A stretch of DNA of 64,000 nt, from contig CAYTGM010000022.1 of assembly GCA_964437365.1 (NCBI GenBank), positions 1 to 64,000 of the forward strand. Direction: 5' to 3'. Made by a program: the position numbers and the translations under genes. Below are positions 35,844-44,618 of this stretch, piece by piece; position 1 is the first letter of the stretch, and each line of letters starts with the position of its first letter. The DNA is from CAYTGM01 sp964437365 (GTDB lineage Bacteria; Sumerlaeota; Sumerlaeia; SLMS01). The notes under the pieces are model-generated. The model saw nothing but the letters and a program-made list of their open reading frames with translations. It had not been told where the DNA came from and did no database searches.

Positions 35844-35861
35844 AGCCTCTGAGGCTCTTTT
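35844..35861 (+). terminator. Possible intrinsic terminator after prmA
   Basis: AGCCT-CTG-AGGCT hairpin followed by CTTTT. The stem is only 5 bp, so this is a weak terminator candidate between prmA and the transporter genes. Confidence 0.4.
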
Positions 35862-35893
35862 AATAAGAGATTAGGTCCTGTTTGAAGGTCCTA

Positions 35894-35907
35894 TGAAAGC
35901 GTTTGCA
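35894..35907. promoter_or_regulatory. LacI/CcpA-type operator-like site TGAAAGCGTTTGCA
   Basis: Matches the TGWAANCGNTNWCA style of LacI-family and catabolite-response operators at 13 of 14 positions, with the central CG. It lies 47 bp upstream of the putative -35 box of the sugar permease operon. Confidence 0.55.
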
Positions 35908-35953
35908 AAAAAAGAGATTTATTCCTTGCCCAAGACACCCACAGCAGGTCAAG

Positions 35954-35981
35954 TTGACACTCTCGATTGGACTGCTACAAA
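35954..35981 (+). promoter_or_regulatory. Putative sigma-70 promoter of the ABC permease operon
   Basis: TTGACA (35954-35959), 16-bp spacer, TACAAA (35976-35981). The -35 is perfect and the -10 matches 4 of 6. It would give a leader of about 30 nt before the GTG at 36018. Confidence 0.5.
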
Positions 35982-36017
35982 TTAAGGAATGATCCCCAAA
36001 AAAAAAAATAGAATTCC

Positions 36018-37454
36018 GTGAAAAGACAAAGCTACAAAAATAAAGACCTTGTCCCAGCCCTGGGATTCTTACTCCCGAATTTCATCGGCTTTCTTCTCTT
36101 TGTTGCTTTCCCCATTATCTTCTCCTTCGCACTTGTCTTCACCAATTGGAGTCTCAAGCCAGCCATCGAGCCACGCTTCATTGGACTTCAGAATATCTGG
36201 GACCTGGTAGGGTTTCGACTCTCAGAAACTCCGGGAGCATCAGAGGCAGGACTCCTCCTTCTCCTCTCTGTCCTGTATAGCTATGGGCTCGTGTTTGCGG
36301 GTGTTATTACATCCCTCCTTGCGATTGGTCGACAATGGCCAGGAGTCAAAACCAGCGGACTGATTGGTATCCTGACGGGAATCGTGCTCATGGTTGGAGC
36401 CATCGCTGGTCCTCTGGGAGACGGATCGGCGCTACTTGGAGTGACACTCATCTTTGGGTTCTTCTTTGTGGCAACATCTGAAGCTTCAGGATTTTGGGGA
36501 AAAGGAATGACAGGTGGAGTTCTGCTCGTAGCGGGACTTCTCGCGATCTATATTCTCAGCCCGGTGACTTTCGAGTTCTGGGAACCGAACGACTCAAACT
36601 TCTATTTCTATCTCTATAACACTGTCTATATGATGGTGGTGATTCCACTCGCCATCGCTGGGTCCCTGCTTCTGGCACTCGTTCTTTCAGAGCCAGTTAT
36701 GAAAACCGGACTGAAACTGAGAGTTATCTTCTCTCTGATTATCGGTGCTGTCATGATCGGGGGAATATGCGCATTCTGGATGATGGGGGATTACGATTAC
36801 GCCGTTCTCTGGGGGATCTTCTGGGGAATCGCATCAATCGGAGCCCTGGGAAGTATAACTGCTTTTCGTACGCTCTTCTATATCCCAACATTCACGGCGG
36901 GTATCGCTGTGATGCTTCTCTGGAAACAAGTGTTTAACCCGGATTTTGGTCCCCTGAACGAAGGTCTTCGCGCATTCGGATTACTGCTCGGTTATGCGGG
37001 GGAGATGCCCGGTTGGCTGAACGATCCGCGTTGGTCAAAACCTGCTCTTATGCTGATGACGTTCTGGACTGTAGTCGGTGGACAGAATATGCTTCTCTAC
37101 CTTGCCGGTTTGTCCAATATACCACAGGAACTCTACGAAGCTGCCTCAATCGATGGTGCTTCCAAGCTTCAGTCTTTCTGGAACGTCACCTGGCCTCAGC
37201 TTGCACCAACGACATTCTTTATTGTCATCATGAGCACCATCGCCGGTTTGCAGGGAGGGTTTGAGCAGGCCCGCGTCATGACTCAAGGTGGACCTGCAGG
37301 AACAACAAAAACTCTTGCTTACTATATATACGAGAAGGGTTTCGAGCAGCTCGAGCTTGGCTATGCTTCTTCGATCGCATGGGTCATGTTCCTGATGATT
37401 TTTCTCTTAACAGCACTCAACTGGAGGTTCGGTAATCGATATGTCAACTACTGA
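36018..37454 (+). CDS. Sugar ABC transporter permease, MalF type
   Basis: 478-residue inner-membrane permease. It begins ALGFLLPNFIGFLLFVAFPIIFSFALVFTNWSL as in MalF/UgpA proteins and contains the EAA loop EAASIDGASKLQSFWNVTWPQLAP that docks to the ATPase. It is longer than the usual 290-310 residues because about 150 residues containing four extra hydrophobic helices are inserted after the first helix. The start is GTG. No substrate-binding protein or ATPase gene lies in the window; in this family a shared MsmK-like ATPase is common. It overlaps the next permease gene by 14 bp. Confidence 0.92.
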   Translation: MKRQSYKNKDLVPALGFLLPNFIGFLLFVAFPIIFSFALVFTNWSLKPAIEPRFIGLQNIWDLVGFRLSETPGASEAGLLLLLSVLYSYGLVFAGVITSLLAIGRQWPGVKTSGLIGILTGIVLMVGAIAGPLGDGSALLGVTLIFGFFFVATSEASGFWGKGMTGGVLLVAGLLAIYILSPVTFEFWEPNDSNFYFYLYNTVYMMVVIPLAIAGSLLLALVLSEPVMKTGLKLRVIFSLIIGAVMIGGICAFWMMGDYDYAVLWGIFWGIASIGALGSITAFRTLFYIPTFTAGIAVMLLWKQVFNPDFGPLNEGLRAFGLLLGYAGEMPGWLNDPRWSKPALMLMTFWTVVGGQNMLLYLAGLSNIPQELYEAASIDGASKLQSFWNVTWPQLAPTTFFIVIMSTIAGLQGGFEQARVMTQGGPAGTTKTLAYYIYEKGFEQLELGYASSIAWVMFLMIFLLTALNWRFGNRYVNY

Positions 37455-38499
37455 TCCTCAAGCAGAAGAACAGATTCCAGAATCGTCACAGCCGCCAAAG
37501 GTTGAGAGTAGCAATACAGCCGTGAAGGCAACCAAGTGGTTTGTCTTTTATATGTTCCTCTGTTTCGGAGCCTTCCTCACTGCCGTTCCCTTTGTGTGGA
37601 TGGTTTTCGGATCCTTCAAGACACGACAGGAAGTTGAGAATCCTGGTTTCGTCCCGGAGCGCTGGAAGGCTGCACAAATCGAAACCGTCAACTTTGCCGA
37701 TGGTGGCACTACAGGATCTCTCGCGCTCGCTTCATCAAACGATCGTTCTCAGCCAGGTAGTGAAGAATCATCCTCAAGCTCTGACGCACCTGAAGTCTCT
37801 GAGTGGAATAACTACCTGAAAGTTCTTCGCTTGAAACCAGATCGAGATGGAAAGTACCTGGAGATTTTCTACGGTCGTTGGTATTTCAACAGTGTCTTTA
37901 CATCAGTTGCGATCACCTTTCTGCAGGTGTTGACCAGTGCCTTTGCGGCCTATGCATTCAGTCGACTTGTTTGGGTTGGCCGAGACCTGGTCTTCTTTCT
38001 TTACCTGTCTACAATGATGATTCCGCCGGTGGTGCTGATGATTCCCAACTTTCAGCTGATGGTCTGGCTGCGCATTGTTGATACGTACCAGGGGCTGATT
38101 CTTCCCTGGTCCTTTACAGCATTCGGCACGTTTCTGCTTCGACAGTTTATGATGTCTATACCACCTTCTCTTGATGAAGCGGCTCGTATCGACGGTGCCT
38201 CACATTGGAATACCTTCTGGGAAGTTGTGATGCCTCTCACCCGACCGGGTCTTGTAGCGCTCGCAATCTTCAGCCTGCTTGCATCCTTCCAGTCTTTCTT
38301 CTGGCCGCTGGTCATGTTGCGCAGTCAACACCTTTTTACACTTCCTATCGGCCTTCTCGCTCTTGATACCAGCTATGGTACACAGACCGAGCTGATTCTT
38401 GCCGCAACGGTGATGAGCGTCCTTCCACTGATCGCGATCTTTATCCTTCTGCAGAAACAGTTGATCAAAGGGATACAACTCGGAGCCGTTAAGGGATAG
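37441..38499 (+). CDS. Sugar ABC transporter permease, MalG type
   Basis: 352-residue partner permease. The first helix (FVFYMFLCFGAFLTAVPFVWMVFGSFKT) and the EAA motif EAARIDGASHWNTFWEVVMPLTRPG are classic for MalG/UgpE, as is the C-terminal LIKGIQLGAVKG. Between helix 1 and the core lies a Ser/Glu-rich extra loop (about 85-125), probably periplasmic. It overlaps the MalF-type gene by 14 bp, so the two are translated together. Substrate unknown. Confidence 0.93.
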   Translation: MSTTDPQAEEQIPESSQPPKVESSNTAVKATKWFVFYMFLCFGAFLTAVPFVWMVFGSFKTRQEVENPGFVPERWKAAQIETVNFADGGTTGSLALASSNDRSQPGSEESSSSSDAPEVSEWNNYLKVLRLKPDRDGKYLEIFYGRWYFNSVFTSVAITFLQVLTSAFAAYAFSRLVWVGRDLVFFLYLSTMMIPPVVLMIPNFQLMVWLRIVDTYQGLILPWSFTAFGTFLLRQFMMSIPPSLDEAARIDGASHWNTFWEVVMPLTRPGLVALAIFSLLASFQSFFWPLVMLRSQHLFTLPIGLLALDTSYGTQTELILAATVMSVLPLIAIFILLQKQLIKGIQLGAVKG

Positions 38500-38581
38500 C
38501 TCGTTTATTTGTGAGACACCTGCAGGTATGTGGGTTTTCGCAGCGGTCATGCGTTACTCTGACCTTCAACCTTTGCGTAAC

Positions 38582-39328
38582 CTATGAATCCTTCCGGCCA
38601 TATTTATAGCTTGATAGACTCAAAAGATAGTTATTTCTCGAATCAAACGACTGGATAATGGCAAAGGTCAGACCGATGAATATTGATACGAGGAAAGCCA
38701 CAGAGAGGAAATTTAATCTCGCGGAATTAAATACTCCAGGGATCAGAAAAAGCAGATAGAACCATATCATCGTTGCGAGAAAGATGATGAATAACTCAAC
38801 CCCTATATCTCGATACAGCAAACCGTACCTTCGCATCCCCTTTGGTTTGAAGTCACACTGGTAACAGATGTCTCTGAAAGCAGCTCCCCAAAGACAGGTG
38901 CGGCAGGCAAAAGTCAGAAGAATCGGAAACAGTCCAAAGAGTGCCAGATCAGTCCTCAAGGCAATCTGCATGCAGTCGCGTATATCGGGAGAAAACATTA
39001 CCACGAAAGGAACAACAAGGATAGAGGGAAGAAAAATGAGATTTAACGATTTGCCGATTCTTTTTTCCAGGTAATCCGGAATGCCAAGTAGAGTCACCCT
39101 TACCTGGTCGCGCATTGTGGTCATCATCAGTATATCCACTTCCTTCGAAACGCGGACTACACCACTCAGTAATGGCAGGAGAGGGATAAAGACCGTTGCT
39201 ATTCGATAGATATTTCGCGAGCCACCCATGTCCACGATCACCTTCCCAAGGATCAGGAGCACAACGGTGAGGATAAATATACCGATGTTGAAGGATTGCT
39301 CCTTCATGAAGAAAATAAACTTATTCAT
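38582..39328 (-). CDS. Multi-pass membrane protein, unknown (248 aa)
   Basis: Six or so hydrophobic helices (for example FNIGIFILTVVLLILGKVIV, LNLIFLPSILVVPFVVMF and LFIIFLATMIWFYLLFLIPGVF) with short loops and three cysteines in CRTCLWGAAFRDICYQC. No family recognised. It converges with the permease operon and is followed in its own direction by about 80 bp without a gene. Confidence 0.7.
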   Translation of the reverse strand: MNKFIFFMKEQSFNIGIFILTVVLLILGKVIVDMGGSRNIYRIATVFIPLLPLLSGVVRVSKEVDILMMTTMRDQVRVTLLGIPDYLEKRIGKSLNLIFLPSILVVPFVVMFSPDIRDCMQIALRTDLALFGLFPILLTFACRTCLWGAAFRDICYQCDFKPKGMRRYGLLYRDIGVELFIIFLATMIWFYLLFLIPGVFNSARLNFLSVAFLVSIFIGLTFAIIQSFDSRNNYLLSLSSYKYGRKDS

Positions 39329-39895
39329 CCGACCTCATCATTGCAACTTCGGGCTTCTCCAAACAGGGGACGGTGAGTCACAGCCTTCTCCCAGGAATTT
39401 CTAACTGATCTTCCTGTTTCAGTTATCAGATGATGTCTCGACAATCAAACAAATTTCGCCTGATACTGTCTTACTGTTGTGGTTCGGGGTTTCATTTATC
39501 GAAATGTGAACAGAGCCAATAATCGCTCTTCGAAAGCCTCCGAACATTTCTTGTCACCTTGATCTATTAGCCGAGGCGTAGCGGCTCTGTAGAGTTGTCT
39601 ATTCGAAAACTCCGATATTCACTCCTGATCCAGAATGGATTCATGGCAAGAGCTACTGGCCTATCATTGAATCTTCAGGCGGAACTTCTGCATTCCCAAT
39701 CAGAAGTTCGATTCCAATCTGAGGTGGAAGAACTGTGTGCTTACTTATAGGGCTATGCTAAATGCGTTTCCAATCGAGTGCTTAAGTATCTGAGTCAGTC
39801 ACCATGGATTTGTCCTTTTTTGAGAATGACAAATGCGAAATGCACCGCGTTAAGTATTGCCTGTTCTATGAGTGAAAACACTGTGATAGTGTGAT
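39329..39895. other. Intergenic region holding the outer bamA-end duplicate
   Basis: Apart from the 42-bp bamA 3'-end copy at 39698-39739, no feature was found. The copy still reads QFFHLRLESNF followed by TGA on the minus strand, one residue different from the BamA terminus. Confidence 0.6.
39698..39739 (-). repeat. Direct repeat, outer copy of bamA 3' end
   Basis: 41 of 42 bases match the last codons and stop of bamA at about 41535-41576, in the same orientation. Reading minus-strand, it encodes TQFFHLRLESNF-stop versus TQFFHLRLGSNF-stop in BamA. Confidence 0.85.
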
Positions 39896-40531
39896 CTAGT
39901 CATACCAACCCCATTTGATTTTTGTGTTCAGGTATCGTTCACCCATTTCAGCAGCAATGATTTGCTCCACATCCATCGTTGTGATGAAGCCCAAAGATTG
40001 AATAGATTGCATCTGTTTCGGATTGCTATACTCTATAATTTCTTCATCGGATAATTCTGTTAAGTATACCGACCAGTCGGTGGCCCCGATCTCAGAAAGT
40101 CTTTGCCCCCATAATAAAAGATTCTCTCGTGCATCCAAAATTTCGTCATCGTCATCAGATAGGTTAGAAGCGTATTCAAGACAAAGCCTATAAAACCATG
40201 AAGGGAAAGAAGGTGCATATACATTTCCCAATTCTTCATCGTGCAAGCACATGAGAATCTCGTACTCAGAATCCCCCGTTTTAGCCTGGGTATTCCAGCA
40301 CCAATTGTCTCCGGCTCCGGTAAATGCGAATGGGACCAACCCCGGAATAATATTCTCTCGCCATAGATCTCGTGAGGGAATACGTTCCGGTTGAATCCAT
40401 TCAGCTTCATGCACCCACAGATAGTCTTCTTTATTCTTATGAATGTTCAGGTAGTTTTTCTGGGTCCAATACCGGTAGCCTTTCGGCAAGGATATTCCGT
40501 AGTTTTTTTCGAGTGAGTCCAGTGATTCCAT
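39896..40531 (-). CDS. SUKH/SMI1-KNR4 family protein
   Basis: 211 residues. The SUKH-1 features are the start IEEKNYG-like LEKNYGISLPKGYRYW, the central VPFAFTGAGDNWCWNT and the FPSWFYRLCLEYASN segment. SUKH proteins are mostly immunity proteins against polymorphic nuclease or deaminase toxins. No toxin gene is adjacent; the only Rhs remnant is 22 kb away. Together with the DUF1963 gene it forms the module inserted at the bamA 3' end. Confidence 0.85.
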   Translation of the reverse strand: MESLDSLEKNYGISLPKGYRYWTQKNYLNIHKNKEDYLWVHEAEWIQPERIPSRDLWRENIIPGLVPFAFTGAGDNWCWNTQAKTGDSEYEILMCLHDEELGNVYAPSFPSWFYRLCLEYASNLSDDDDEILDARENLLLWGQRLSEIGATDWSVYLTELSDEEIIEYSNPKQMQSIQSLGFITTMDVEQIIAAEMGERYLNTKIKWGWYD

Positions 40532-40690
40532 ATCTTATTTCCATTAGGATCTAGTAACTTAGTTCTGAACGTCGTTTGTTTTAAAGGCTGGCGGTGTTAC
40601 TTGATATTATTTCTGGCTCGAAGTTATTCCTCCCCGAAACGGGCCACGTTTTCTGGATGGTGTCAGTCTTGAGCCGTATAGCTCACTCCT

Positions 40691-41410
40691 TTAGCCCGCA
40701 TCTGCTTTAAGATTTCTGAAATCTTTATTGATCAGCTTGGATTTTTCGATAAAGACCATCAATCTATCCCCGTCATTCCACCACCACTCAAGTTCATCGC
40801 AGGACGACAGGGTAATTAGAGATATCCAGTCATCACCTGGCGTTGGATCATAACCCAGCGTACAATATGATGGATAACCGAGCATATAATGATCGCTGAT
40901 CCCATCAGGTTCCCGCAATTGAGAAAGAATATCTGTATCAAAGGGCCAATCCTCTCTAAGTTCCTCATGTCTCGGGATATCGACTGACGTCTCCAGGAGG
41001 ATCTTCCTACTTTGTATATTTGTTTTATAATCAGTAAATAATGATAGCTCTTTGATATCAGGTAAGTAATAGCCTAAAATATAGCCCTCATCTTCCGAGA
41101 AGACTTCACCATCTTCGTCGTAAGCATAGAACAGTGAGAAAAGCCCTTCTCTGGGTAGCAGCGCTGGCGGGTCCTGAATCTCAGAGAAATTTATTTGTCC
41201 GATAAACCGGTACTCACCAATCTCGTGTACAGGCCATTCGAAGCCTTCCGGTAGTAATGGGACGCCTGCAAACCTGCTCCCTGATTCTTCTGGTTCATCG
41301 TCAGATATATGAATATCCACACTTGGTTTCTTAATTGAGTCCAAGTAGGACTGATGTGGTGCTAGGTCTTTGTCACCCAATATGAATTCGCTCAATTCAT
41401 CAGAATTCAC
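40691..41410 (-). CDS. DUF1963 (YwqG-like) protein
   Basis: 239 residues starting with GTG preceded by AAGGAG at 9 nt. DUF1963 landmarks are SRFAGVPLLPEGFEWP, FIGQINFSEI, SDHYMLGYPSYCTLGYDPTPGDDWISLITL and a C-terminal WWWNDGDRLMVFIEKSKLINKDF. DUF1963 proteins commonly accompany toxin/immunity loci in bacteria, but their biochemical role is not established. It is separated by 159 bp from the SUKH gene on the same strand. Confidence 0.85.
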   Translation of the reverse strand: MNSDELSEFILGDKDLAPHQSYLDSIKKPSVDIHISDDEPEESGSRFAGVPLLPEGFEWPVHEIGEYRFIGQINFSEIQDPPALLPREGLFSLFYAYDEDGEVFSEDEGYILGYYLPDIKELSLFTDYKTNIQSRKILLETSVDIPRHEELREDWPFDTDILSQLREPDGISDHYMLGYPSYCTLGYDPTPGDDWISLITLSSCDELEWWWNDGDRLMVFIEKSKLINKDFRNLKADAG

Positions 41411-41534
41411 AGCACTCTTCTCCTTATTTCGGAGCAGAACGGACAGCTGACTTTAGGTGCATGGAGGTCAATTCGATAGAACATAATATTCAGTGTACAC
41501 ACACATTCTATAACTAGGGTTCAATGCTTGAATT

Positions 41535-41576
41535 AATCAGAAGTTCGATCCCAATCTGAGGTGGAAGAACTGTGTG
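41535..41576 (-). repeat. Direct repeat, inner copy (native bamA 3' end)
   Basis: Terminal codons, TGA stop and two flanking bases of bamA, matched at 41 of 42 positions by 39698-39739. This copy is part of the intact gene. Confidence 0.85.
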
Positions 41577-43870
41577 TCATCCTCGTCGCGATAGAGGACG
41601 GGGACCGCAAAGTCTACTTCTACACCAACAGGACCAAGATTCAACAACGCACCGACACCGGTACCGATTCTTGGCTCACCAACTGAGAATGCCGACCGCT
41701 CGATAATTGCACCATCAAGAAAGACGCGACCCGCAATAGCATCGTTGAATGGGTATCTTAATTCGTGACGCTGAATGATCTGTGTCGCGCCGCCAATGAC
41801 CAGGTCATCGTTGGCTGAATCTCTCGGACCAACTCCACGCGCTTCGAATCCACGCAGGGAGCTGCTGCCGCCGGCGAAGAAGCGTTCGTTGAAACCAACC
41901 TGGTCAGCGTTATACGGTAGAAAACCGAGGTTCTGCTCGAAGGCATAGATCAGGTCATTCTTCTCGAAGGGCTGTGTATAATACTCATAGGTGTTCAGAA
42001 TCTTGAAGAGGAAGCCGTCAGCTTCACCGACCTCAACGCCACCAGATAGAAGGTATCCACGAGTTGGGAAACGATAATTGTCGCGCTTGTCATACACGAT
42101 TGTCGGGCGAGCAGTGAAGGCAAAATAATCATCAAAGTCTTCGTCTGGCGTCGGGTCGTCATCTATATCGGTGAAGTCGACATACTCACCTTTGAACCTG
42201 AGAAACGTTGTCAGGTGTTCTTGAAGAGGATAACCAAATTCCGCGTAAGCGCCGGTTCGCTTTTGATCGTAGACTTCATAGCGGTCCGTCGCGTGGTAGG
42301 CGAGAGTACGCAAAGAAACATCTGAATCGCCAAGATAGCGGTCGAAATAACCCAGAGTGAAGGCGAGGTTATTCTCACCAACAGTGACACCAGCGCGCAG
42401 CTGATCGGCGTTCCCGCCAACATTGGGGTGTTCGAATTGAAGCGAAGCGGTTGGCCCGGACTGCTCACCAATACCCGCTGATATTCCAACGTAGGCAGCT
42501 GCAGGATCTTCTTCTGCATAGATCATCGCGTCACGAACCTGTGGGTCCGGCGTTGACTCTCGAGAGATTGCAACGTTCTTAAAGATACCCAGATTACGCA
42601 GTCTTTCAATGGTTCTGATTTCGTCGATAGAGCGATATTTCTTTCCAGGTTCCAGACGAACTTCCCGATAGACAGTCTCCGGTTTTGTTGGAGGAGCAAT
42701 GCTGTTCAGAAAACGATCGAAACCACTGATGTCCACTTCATAATCGAAGGATTCAAGATCGAGTCGCACTTCTCCAACGTAAATCTCCGGGCTTTCATCA
42801 ACTTCAAGAATGACCGTCACAGCCCGTGCCTCGGGGTTCTTGTCGACACGATAAGAAACCGTCGTGTCTATATATCCCTGGTCGCCATAGAGGCGTCGGA
42901 TCTTTTCAAGAGCCCGGTTCAAACGTGATCCTTTGAAGCGCTTATCCAGAAGATCATCAGTGATCTCTTCAATTTCTTCCGCCGTAAAGTACGTGATGCC
43001 TTCCGTGGCAACAGAGCGAACCTGGTACTGAGGCCCCTCTTTGACAGAAAAGATCAGTGAGATTTCCTGCTCCTGCTCGTTATAGATCTTTTCAACAACC
43101 TCTGATTCAGCATCCAGAAAGCCGGCGTTCTGATGAACCTGACGCAGAATCGCAAGGTCATCATCAACGGCATCGATATCGTAATAGTTTTTAAAGAAGA
43201 GAAAGCCAGGAGCGTTCGAGAGCTGGCTCTTCAGATAGAAATCGGAAAAATAATCGTTCCCTTGAATCGAGACCTTCTTGATCTTGATGCGACTACCCTC
43301 ATCCACATTGATGATAATACGAACGGTGTCTGTTCTGCCATCCACTTCCGTCGCTGGCATGACCTCGACCATGACCTCGGTAGCTTTATAACCACCGCGA
43401 CGATAGAAGCTTCTCATGTTTCGAGCTGTTGCCGATCGAACGTCCGTTGGCATGAGGTCGCCCACTTCGTAATCCAGCTGGGCCGTTAATTCCTTTGTTG
43501 TAAACTTCGTATTGCCGATAAAGGAAATGAGCTCGATGGCGGGGTTTTCAACAACCGACACGATCAGATCGATGGTATTATTCGAATTCTCTTCCCAATT
43601 AATCTCCAGCTCGAGAGGATCGATGGTGCCGATACTGGCGATTGCCTGCAGATCCTGACGATAAGCCGTGGCGAAAAATGAGTCGCCTTCTTCGAGAGTC
43701 ATGCGCCTGAGAATCCGATTGGGGGTCAGGCGGTTCAGGCCCTCGACCCTGATTTCCTCGATAACAGTCCCATCAGCGGGCAGCCGTGAGCCTTGTGCTG
43801 CGGCGAATGAGGGTAAAATCAGTGCAATAAGCAGCAGAACGGGAAGACGAAAAAGAATTGATTTCAACAA
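41537..43870 (-). CDS. bamA: BamA outer-membrane assembly factor (Omp85)
   Basis: 777-residue outer-membrane protein inserting beta-barrels. A Sec signal (LLLIALILPSFAAAQG) is followed by five POTRA-like domains (about 30-410; for example IEEIRVEGLNRLTPNRILRRMTLEEGD, VSIQGNDYFSDFYLKSQL and VATEGITYFTAEEIEEI) and a C-terminal barrel with the conserved loop motif GGSSSLRGFEARGVGPRD. It ends in RLGSNF, an aromatic C-terminal beta-signal. The start is TTG with GGAGCG upstream. skp/ompH or lpxD neighbours, usual after bamA, are absent; the 3' flank is the inserted SUKH module. Confidence 0.96.
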   Translation of the reverse strand: MLKSILFRLPVLLLIALILPSFAAAQGSRLPADGTVIEEIRVEGLNRLTPNRILRRMTLEEGDSFFATAYRQDLQAIASIGTIDPLELEINWEENSNNTIDLIVSVVENPAIELISFIGNTKFTTKELTAQLDYEVGDLMPTDVRSATARNMRSFYRRGGYKATEVMVEVMPATEVDGRTDTVRIIINVDEGSRIKIKKVSIQGNDYFSDFYLKSQLSNAPGFLFFKNYYDIDAVDDDLAILRQVHQNAGFLDAESEVVEKIYNEQEQEISLIFSVKEGPQYQVRSVATEGITYFTAEEIEEITDDLLDKRFKGSRLNRALEKIRRLYGDQGYIDTTVSYRVDKNPEARAVTVILEVDESPEIYVGEVRLDLESFDYEVDISGFDRFLNSIAPPTKPETVYREVRLEPGKKYRSIDEIRTIERLRNLGIFKNVAISRESTPDPQVRDAMIYAEEDPAAAYVGISAGIGEQSGPTASLQFEHPNVGGNADQLRAGVTVGENNLAFTLGYFDRYLGDSDVSLRTLAYHATDRYEVYDQKRTGAYAEFGYPLQEHLTTFLRFKGEYVDFTDIDDDPTPDEDFDDYFAFTARPTIVYDKRDNYRFPTRGYLLSGGVEVGEADGFLFKILNTYEYYTQPFEKNDLIYAFEQNLGFLPYNADQVGFNERFFAGGSSSLRGFEARGVGPRDSANDDLVIGGATQIIQRHELRYPFNDAIAGRVFLDGAIIERSAFSVGEPRIGTGVGALLNLGPVGVEVDFAVPVLYRDEDDTQFFHLRLGSNF

Positions 43871-44048
43871 ACTTCGCTCCGGAAGGGTTAAATGTATTTC
43901 TAATTGGTGCTACATGAGGGCTGGAGAAGGCTCACGGGTCAAGGTGGAAGGGGAGTGAAGGGCGAAACATCGTGAAGGGTGCCCCAGATTAAAAGGACCT
44001 GCTTTGCGCGCGGGGATGGAAGGAGGACGGACCGGCGAAGCATGGAGG

Positions 44049-44083
44049 TTCGATGCATTCCAGTGGTAGCATCATGCATCGAA
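44049..44083. repeat. Inverted repeat TTCGATGCAT...ATGCATCGAA
   Basis: Perfect 10-bp arms around a 15-nt loop. A partial third copy, GGTTCGATACTGCATCC, follows within 20 bp. Confidence 0.5.
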
Positions 44084-44124
44084 CATGGTTCGATACTGCA
44101 TCCACCCCCGGGTCAGGAGGAGGA

Positions 44125-44180
44125 ATAAAAAGGATGAAGGAGGGAATAAAAGGATGAGGGATGAAACCGGAAGGATGAAT
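44125..44180 (+). repeat. Simple repeat of GGATGA-like units
   Basis: Irregular units AAGGATGAAGG, AAGGATGAGGGATGA and GGAAGGATGAATGA give a purine-rich minisatellite whose six-frame translation resembles HPS-rich spurious proteins. Confidence 0.5.
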
Positions 44181-44436
44181 GACAATCTGTCTGTGTCGCT
44201 TGACGCTGGGAGTGTGGATCCCCCGATTCATCGCATTCTACTCTCGTTGTCTTTGAGCGATGTCGTGGTCCTTGTCGGAGGTTGCCGGGTCCTTCCGGGG
44301 AGAACGAAACAGAGGGTAGGGGAAAAAATAAAGAATCAACTCCAGACCAGAACTTGACATGAATGCGTGAAGAGAGGAGCCGGAAAGAAACTGCTGGGTG
44401 AGACGAGAAGAAGGTTCGTGGTTCACCGTTGTCTTC

Positions 44437-44618
44437 CGAGCGGAGCGAGACTTTAGTCGAGCCGCGGGTTTCAACCTGCGGTAGATGAGATGGGTAATAG
44501 CCAGAACCGTTTCAACGGTTTCTCTCATTTCAGAAACTGTTGAAACAGTTGGATGCTGTTTACGGACCGTTTTCCTCGCACTGAAGTACGAGACTCGACT
44601 AAAGCCTCGCTTCGCTCG
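44437..44618. repeat. Palindromic element with 25-bp terminal inverted repeats (A3)
   Basis: The ends at 44437-44461 and 44594-44618 are inverted copies matching at 23 of 25 positions (CGAGCG, A or G, AGCGAG... CTTTAGTCGAG). Inside are two back-to-back perfect palindromes, AACCGTTTCAACGGTT and AACTGTTGAAACAGTT. The halves correspond to half-units A2 and A1 near 16.4-16.8 kb. It looks like a small non-autonomous element. Confidence 0.65.

Larger units (their letters stand above)
35716..36017 (+). promoter_or_regulatory. Regulatory intergenic region upstream of sugar ABC permeases
   Basis: About 300 bp without genes. It contains two LacI-family-like palindromes (35726 and 35894), a small terminator-like hairpin after prmA (35844-35861), a putative sigma-70 promoter (35954-35981) and a poly-A stretch just before the GTG start of the permease. 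Together this is consistent with sugar-responsive control of the transporter. Confidence 0.6.
39740..41576 (-). mobile_element. Putative insertion module at the bamA 3' end
   Basis: A 1.84-kb unit carrying a SUKH gene and a DUF1963 gene, bounded outside by the duplicate bamA end (39698-39739) and inside by the live bamA end. A repeat restored at a gene 3' terminus is the classic outcome of site-specific integration that regenerates the target gene. No recombinase is carried, so an element acting in trans, or duplication by recombination, must be assumed. Confidence 0.5.

Noticed and set aside
43989..44231. Minus-strand frame rich in HPSG/HPFIPSFI
   Set aside because: It reads the GGATGA simple repeat and has no coding support.
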